From assembly GCA_963930655.1 (NCBI GenBank), contig OZ005609.1, forward strand, positions 20,037,001 to 20,101,000: a DNA stretch of 64,000 nucleotides. The letters run 5' to 3'. Every line of letters starts with the position of its first letter. Position 1 is the stretch's first letter. The position numbers were made by a program, and so were the translations under genes. Origin of the DNA: Myrica gale (taxonomy: Eukaryota > Streptophyta > Magnoliopsida > Fagales > Myricaceae). Below are positions 59,713 through 64,000 of this stretch, in pieces. The notes below the pieces were generated by a model. That model was not told the origin of the DNA. It did not search any database and worked only from the letters and a program-made list of their open reading frames with translations.

Positions 59713-59934
59713 GCAAAGGTCTTGCATGTTTGGAAAAATAAATGTGGTCTAACGGTTTGAATTTTCAGCTGGACTTATTGCTAGAGAAGAAAAAATTCTT
59801 CAACTTGAGATATTATTCTTTGAAACTCATTTAACATAAAAATTTTAATGAAAATCTTTTGACTTATCTTGTAATCTCATTTGAGAATCTATGGAACTTT
59901 ATATTTACTGCGACTATTATTAGAAAATGAGAAT

Positions 59935-60469
59935 TGTGATGGGTGACTTAGCAAGCAGTAGGCATCTTTCATAGATCGGGGAGGATATCAGGGATGGTGT
60001 TACGAAAAAGGTGGTTAGGGCTCGAAAAGTGAGTAAAGTTGGAGTCTTGCGAAGCTGTGTTTTACGAAAGTAAGTGTTGGCTGATTGCAGTAGATGGGAG
60101 TTAGAAGTTTTGGGAGTTTGAAGGAGAAGTGGTCAACTTCCAGCGTGGCCAGGCTTTTGGCGTTGGACTTTCAGTTGTTAGCAGCAGTGGGCTTCAAGCC
60201 TATTTGTTGCAGTAGTTTAGTAATTAATGTCTTGGGTTTAGGGCCCATTAGTTTATTATGGCCCAACCGTTTGTGAATGGGAGCTCAGGTTATAGGGCAC
60301 CTGCGTCTCTTCAGTCGTTTTGTGGAATCTGTGATGAATTGTTAGACGATAGAGGCTTGCCACCTCGAATTGGCCTTATCATTTCCATTTCTATGAATGA
60401 ATTGAAGTCTTTTCTCATTACAATATTTTCTTAGCTAAATCTAAAGTTACAATCTAGAAATCTGTAACA
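59935..60469 (+). repeat. Probable 5' LTR of the gypsy element
   Basis: Inferred from the TG start, ACA end and adjoining primer-binding-like sequence. The partner LTR lies beyond the window, so the left edge is uncertain. Confidence 0.5.
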
Positions 60470-63400
60470 ATTTGCTATCAGAAAAATCTGGAGCTATTAC
60501 AAGTTGGGAGGGATTTGAGAGGGCTCTACTAAACCGATTTGGTCCTCAAGTTTATGATGACCCCATGGAGGGGTTAGTAAGACTCAAACAAATAGGGACA
60601 GTAGAAGAGTATACTATTCAGTTTGAAATTTTAGCAAACAGGTTGGGTGGATTGGATGAAAATCATAAACTAAGCTGCTACCTCAGTGGCTTAAAGAATA
60701 AGATTAGACTCTCCATTAAGATGTTGAATCCCACCAGCATACAGAGGGCGTTTGCTTTGGCTAGAATGCAGGAAGAATATCTAATGGTAGGGAGGAAGGC
60801 AATGAGAGCCGAGCCAAGCAATTTCTCTACCACTCACGTGGCACAACCAGTCACCAATGCTATCTCTAAACAGAATGTGAGAGTTCACCGAATTTCACCT
60901 CAACAAATGAAAGAGAGGCGGGACAAGGGCCTATGTTACCACTGTGATTCCAAGTGAAATCCGGGCCACAAATGCTCAAACTTAAAATTGTATATGGTGG
61001 AGGGCAATGAAGAATTTATGGAGACAACTTTTTTATGAGGAGGAAAACGAAGGGCAACAAGTGGAGGAAGAGGTGATAGAGGTGGAAACTTGTGAAGAGA
61101 GACCAAACATCTCTCTCCATGTCATTACAGGGTCGGTTATGTCCAGATCTATGAGAACCATGAGGGTTAAGGGCAACTTGTACAACCAAGACATAGTGGT
61201 GCTGATTGACAGTGGGAGCATCCAACACTTTGTGGACCCAGCAGTAATTCAAAAGTCCCAATTGCCTAATAACTTTAGGCACAAGCTGAGTGTGGTCGTG
61301 GCTAATGGAGAACGAATCCACAGTGAAGGGAAAGTTAATAATATGAAGGTTAAAATGCAGGGACAAACTTTCTCCTTGGATGCTTTCGTGTTGGTCTTAG
61401 GGGGTGTGACATGGTATTGGGGGTCCAATGGCTGAAAACTCTAGGAACCATTTCCTGGAATTTTAATGACTTAAGTATGCGGTTCGAGCACAATTCGAGG
61501 GAAGTTCTATTACATGGGCTAGTAGCAACCCAATTTATGAAAGACACTATCAATTTAAGGTGATTAAGGGAGAAAAAAGGGGGTTGTTCTTGCAAATGGT
61601 GCTGACTGACAGTAAAGACAAGGAGGAGCAGATTAGCAATGCTGAAGTGGTAGATATGTTGCTGCATTTTCCTTAGGTTTTTGAGGAACCTAAAGGGCTG
61701 CCACCGAAGAGGTCTCATGACCATGCAATCATGTTGAAGGAAGGGACTCAGCCTGTTAGTGTGAGACCCTACCGTTATGCATAGTACCAAAAGGATGAAA
61801 TTGAGAATATAGTACAAGAGTTGCTGAGATCAGGTGTGATTAGGGCTTCCCAGAGCCCATTTTCATCCCCGGTTTTACTAGTTCGAAAGGCTGATGGGAG
61901 TTGGCGTCTTTGTGTGGACTATCGGGTTTTAAATAGTGCTATGGTCAAAGAAAAATTTCCCACACCGGTTATAGATGAGCTGTTGGACGAACTCCATAGG
62001 GTAAGAATTTTTTCTAAGCTGGATTTGCGATTTGGTTATCACCAGATCAGGGTAAAGGAGGAAGACATCTCAAACGCCCCTTCAACGTTTATAGCAGGAG
62101 CATGGAATAGCATTTACAACACTTGGAGGCGACTATGAGGGTGCTGCAGGAGCACCACCTCTTTGCTAAGAGGTCCAAATGCAAGTTTGCTTGTGATGAA
62201 GTAGATTATTTGGGGCATTTGATATCTGCCCAGGGAGTAAGGGCAGATCCATCCAAGCTATAGGTCATGCTAGATTGGCCAATTCCTAAGTCCCTTAAGG
62301 CCTTGAGGGGCTTCCTCGGTCTTACGGGGTATTATTAAAAGTTTATTAAGGGGTATGGGATGTTAGCTGCCCCTCTAACCAACCTACTCAAGAAGAATGA
62401 GTTCCATTGGGGTGAAGAGGCACAAACGGCCTTCACTAAGCTTAAACAAGCTGTGACTAATCCTCCGATATTATCTTTACCAGATTTTACTCAACCATTT
62501 GTGATAGAATGTGATGCTTTCGGCAGTGGAATGGGGGCTGTTTTGATGCAAAATGGGAGGTCACTTGCATATTTTAGCAAGGCGTTGAAGGGTAGGATGA
62601 TATCTATGTCAACATATAAGAGGGAACTCCTAGCTCTAGTGAGTGTCATTCGTAAGTGGAGACCATATCTGCTGGGGCAGACCTTCAAGGTTCGCACGGA
62701 TCAATAAAGTTTGAAACATTTGCTTGAGCAAAAGGTAGGAACCCCGCTACAACAAAAGTGGGTTACTAAGCTTTTGAGATATGACTTTTTAGTAGAGTAT
62801 AAGCAAGGGCGCGACAATAAGGTTGCTGATGCTTCTTTATCTAGGAAATTTGAAGATTTGGAAAGGATGAACCAAGGAGAGCTAAAGGTGATTTCGTTCC
62901 CTATTGCTACTTGGTTGGCAGATGTGAGGCGAGCTTATTTAATCGACACTCACTTGCAAGATCTCCTTGCAAAGCTTCAAGAGGGAAGGTTGGATTCCCT
63001 TAAAAATAAACTGGTGAATGGACTGCTCTACTACAAGGGCAGAATCTGCATTGGGGATGATGAGGCTCTTAAGGAAAAAATTCTACAATTGGTTCATGAC
63101 AGCCCAATGGGAGGACATGCTGGGTATGAAAAATCTTATCAGCGAGCTAAAAGGGATTTCTATTGGCAGGGGATGAAACAAGCAATCAGAACATACATCA
63201 AACAGTGCCAGATTTGCCAACAAAATAAGTATGAAAATATACTGCCTGCAGGCTTACTTCAGCCACTGCTTATCCCTCAAAAACCTTGGACTAGCATCTC
63301 CATGGATTTCATAGAGGGCTTGCCGAAATCACAAGGTTATAGTGTGATTTTTGTGATTGTGGATAGGTTAACTAAGTACAGTCACTTCTTACCACTCAAG

Positions 63401-64000
63401 CATCCCTACACAGCCAAGCTAGTGGCCCAAACATTCATGCAAAATATTTTCAAACTTCATGGGTTTCCTGAAACCATCATCTCAGATAGAGATCCAATTT
63501 TTACTAGCAGATTTTGGCAAGAATTATTTCGCGTGCAAAAGGTGAAACTCAATCTCAGTACTGTATACCACCCCCAAACAGATGGGCAAACAGAGGCCAT
63601 TAACAAATGCATTGAAGGTTATCTCAAGTGCATGATTGGGGATAAACCTAAAGGCTGGGTTGATTGGCTAGCACTGACCGAATGGAATCACAACACAAGC
63701 ATGAATATTTCGACAAAGATGACACCTTTTGAGGCAGTTTACGGGTACTTACCTCCCCGGTTTCCGACATAAGAACCGGGTACCATAGCCATTGCAGTAG
63801 TTGACGACACCCCCGCACGCACAAGCTCCTTATGTCACTGCTTCGAGAGAATCTACAAAAGGCACAAAATCATATGAAGAAATATACTGACTTGAAGAGA
63901 ATTGAGAGAGAATTTAAGGAGGGAGATCTTGTTTACCTCCGGTTGCAGCCTTACAGGCAACTCTCTCCACGTTACTATGGGCCTTTCCCAGTGCTCCAAC
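59935..64000 (+). mobile_element. Ty3/gypsy element (chromovirus-like), cut by window end
   Basis: Order: probable 5' LTR 59935-60469 (TGTGATGG...TGTAACA), primer-binding site-like 'tgctatcag', gag about 60.47-61.0 kb, protease near 61.1-61.4 kb (VLIDSGSIQHFV), reverse transcriptase near 61.8-62.35 kb ([20 protein letters not shown]), RNase H near 62.4-62.7 kb, and integrase from 62.7 to 63.8 kb with the zinc finger (CQICQQNK), SMDFIEGLPKSQGYSVIFVI, then GDLVYLRLQPYRQLSPRYYG before the window ends. Reverse transcriptase before integrase identifies gypsy; the integrase style fits chromoviruses, but the chromodomain would lie outside. Relatively well preserved, with fewer than about ten breaks. 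Confidence 0.85.

Overview
The window is plant nuclear DNA, most likely from a eudicot. It holds one intact intron-bearing host gene (RRS1-type ribosome biogenesis factor), the 3' exons of a purple acid phosphatase gene, and otherwise layer upon layer of plant transposable elements: Ty1/copia (including SIRE/Maximus type), Ty3/gypsy, CACTA, hAT, a tRNA-derived SINE and several MITEs. No bacterial, organellar or RNA-gene signal was seen.

Layout. 1-5.6 kb: a broken copia element with a solo LTR inside it. 5.6-11.6 kb: SIRE-type LTR debris, itself hit by another solo LTR, leading into an RNase H-like reading frame. 12.9-13.4 kb: a minisatellite of about 115 bp units. 14.7-15.4 kb: last four exons of a purple acid phosphatase gene (minus strand). 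15.5-26.8 kb: a CACTA transposon that carries a second CACTA transposon and a shrunken SIRE-type element, each with its own target duplication. 26.9-28.2 kb: another solo LTR. 29.2-29.9 kb: a gypsy scrap. 30.2-39.0 kb: a full-length but decayed SIRE-type element with matching target duplications. 39.4-42.6 kb: the RRS1 gene (minus strand, eight exons) with a SINE in an intron. 43.4-45.8 kb: MITEs. 45.8-48.9 kb: a hAT-type DNA transposon holding exons from two host genes, PEX5 and a CBP60 calmodulin-binding protein. 50.3-56.3 kb: SIRE gag scrap, gag-only gypsy piece and a truncated copia element. 56.9-59.7 kb: three MITE-like inverted repeat elements. 59.9-64.0 kb: a gypsy (chromovirus-like) element cut off by the window edge.

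How the parts relate. The most informative structures are the DNA transposons that pick up and move other sequence. The outer CACTA element carries a roughly 1 kb copy of sequence that also lies, inverted, 4 kb away at 10.6-11.65 kb, and its insertion sits 167 bp upstream of the last recognisable phosphatase exon. The hAT element assembled a CBP60 exon and two PEX5 exons in the same orientation and compatible phase. A recurrent theme is that each large repeat family here carries its own short palindrome many times over (GATCGATC in the inner CACTA, GTCCGGAC-like in the outer CACTA, TGTCGACA in the SIRE LTRs, GGTCGACC in the solo-LTR family). All boundaries, target duplications and gene models were read by eye; no database search was possible.
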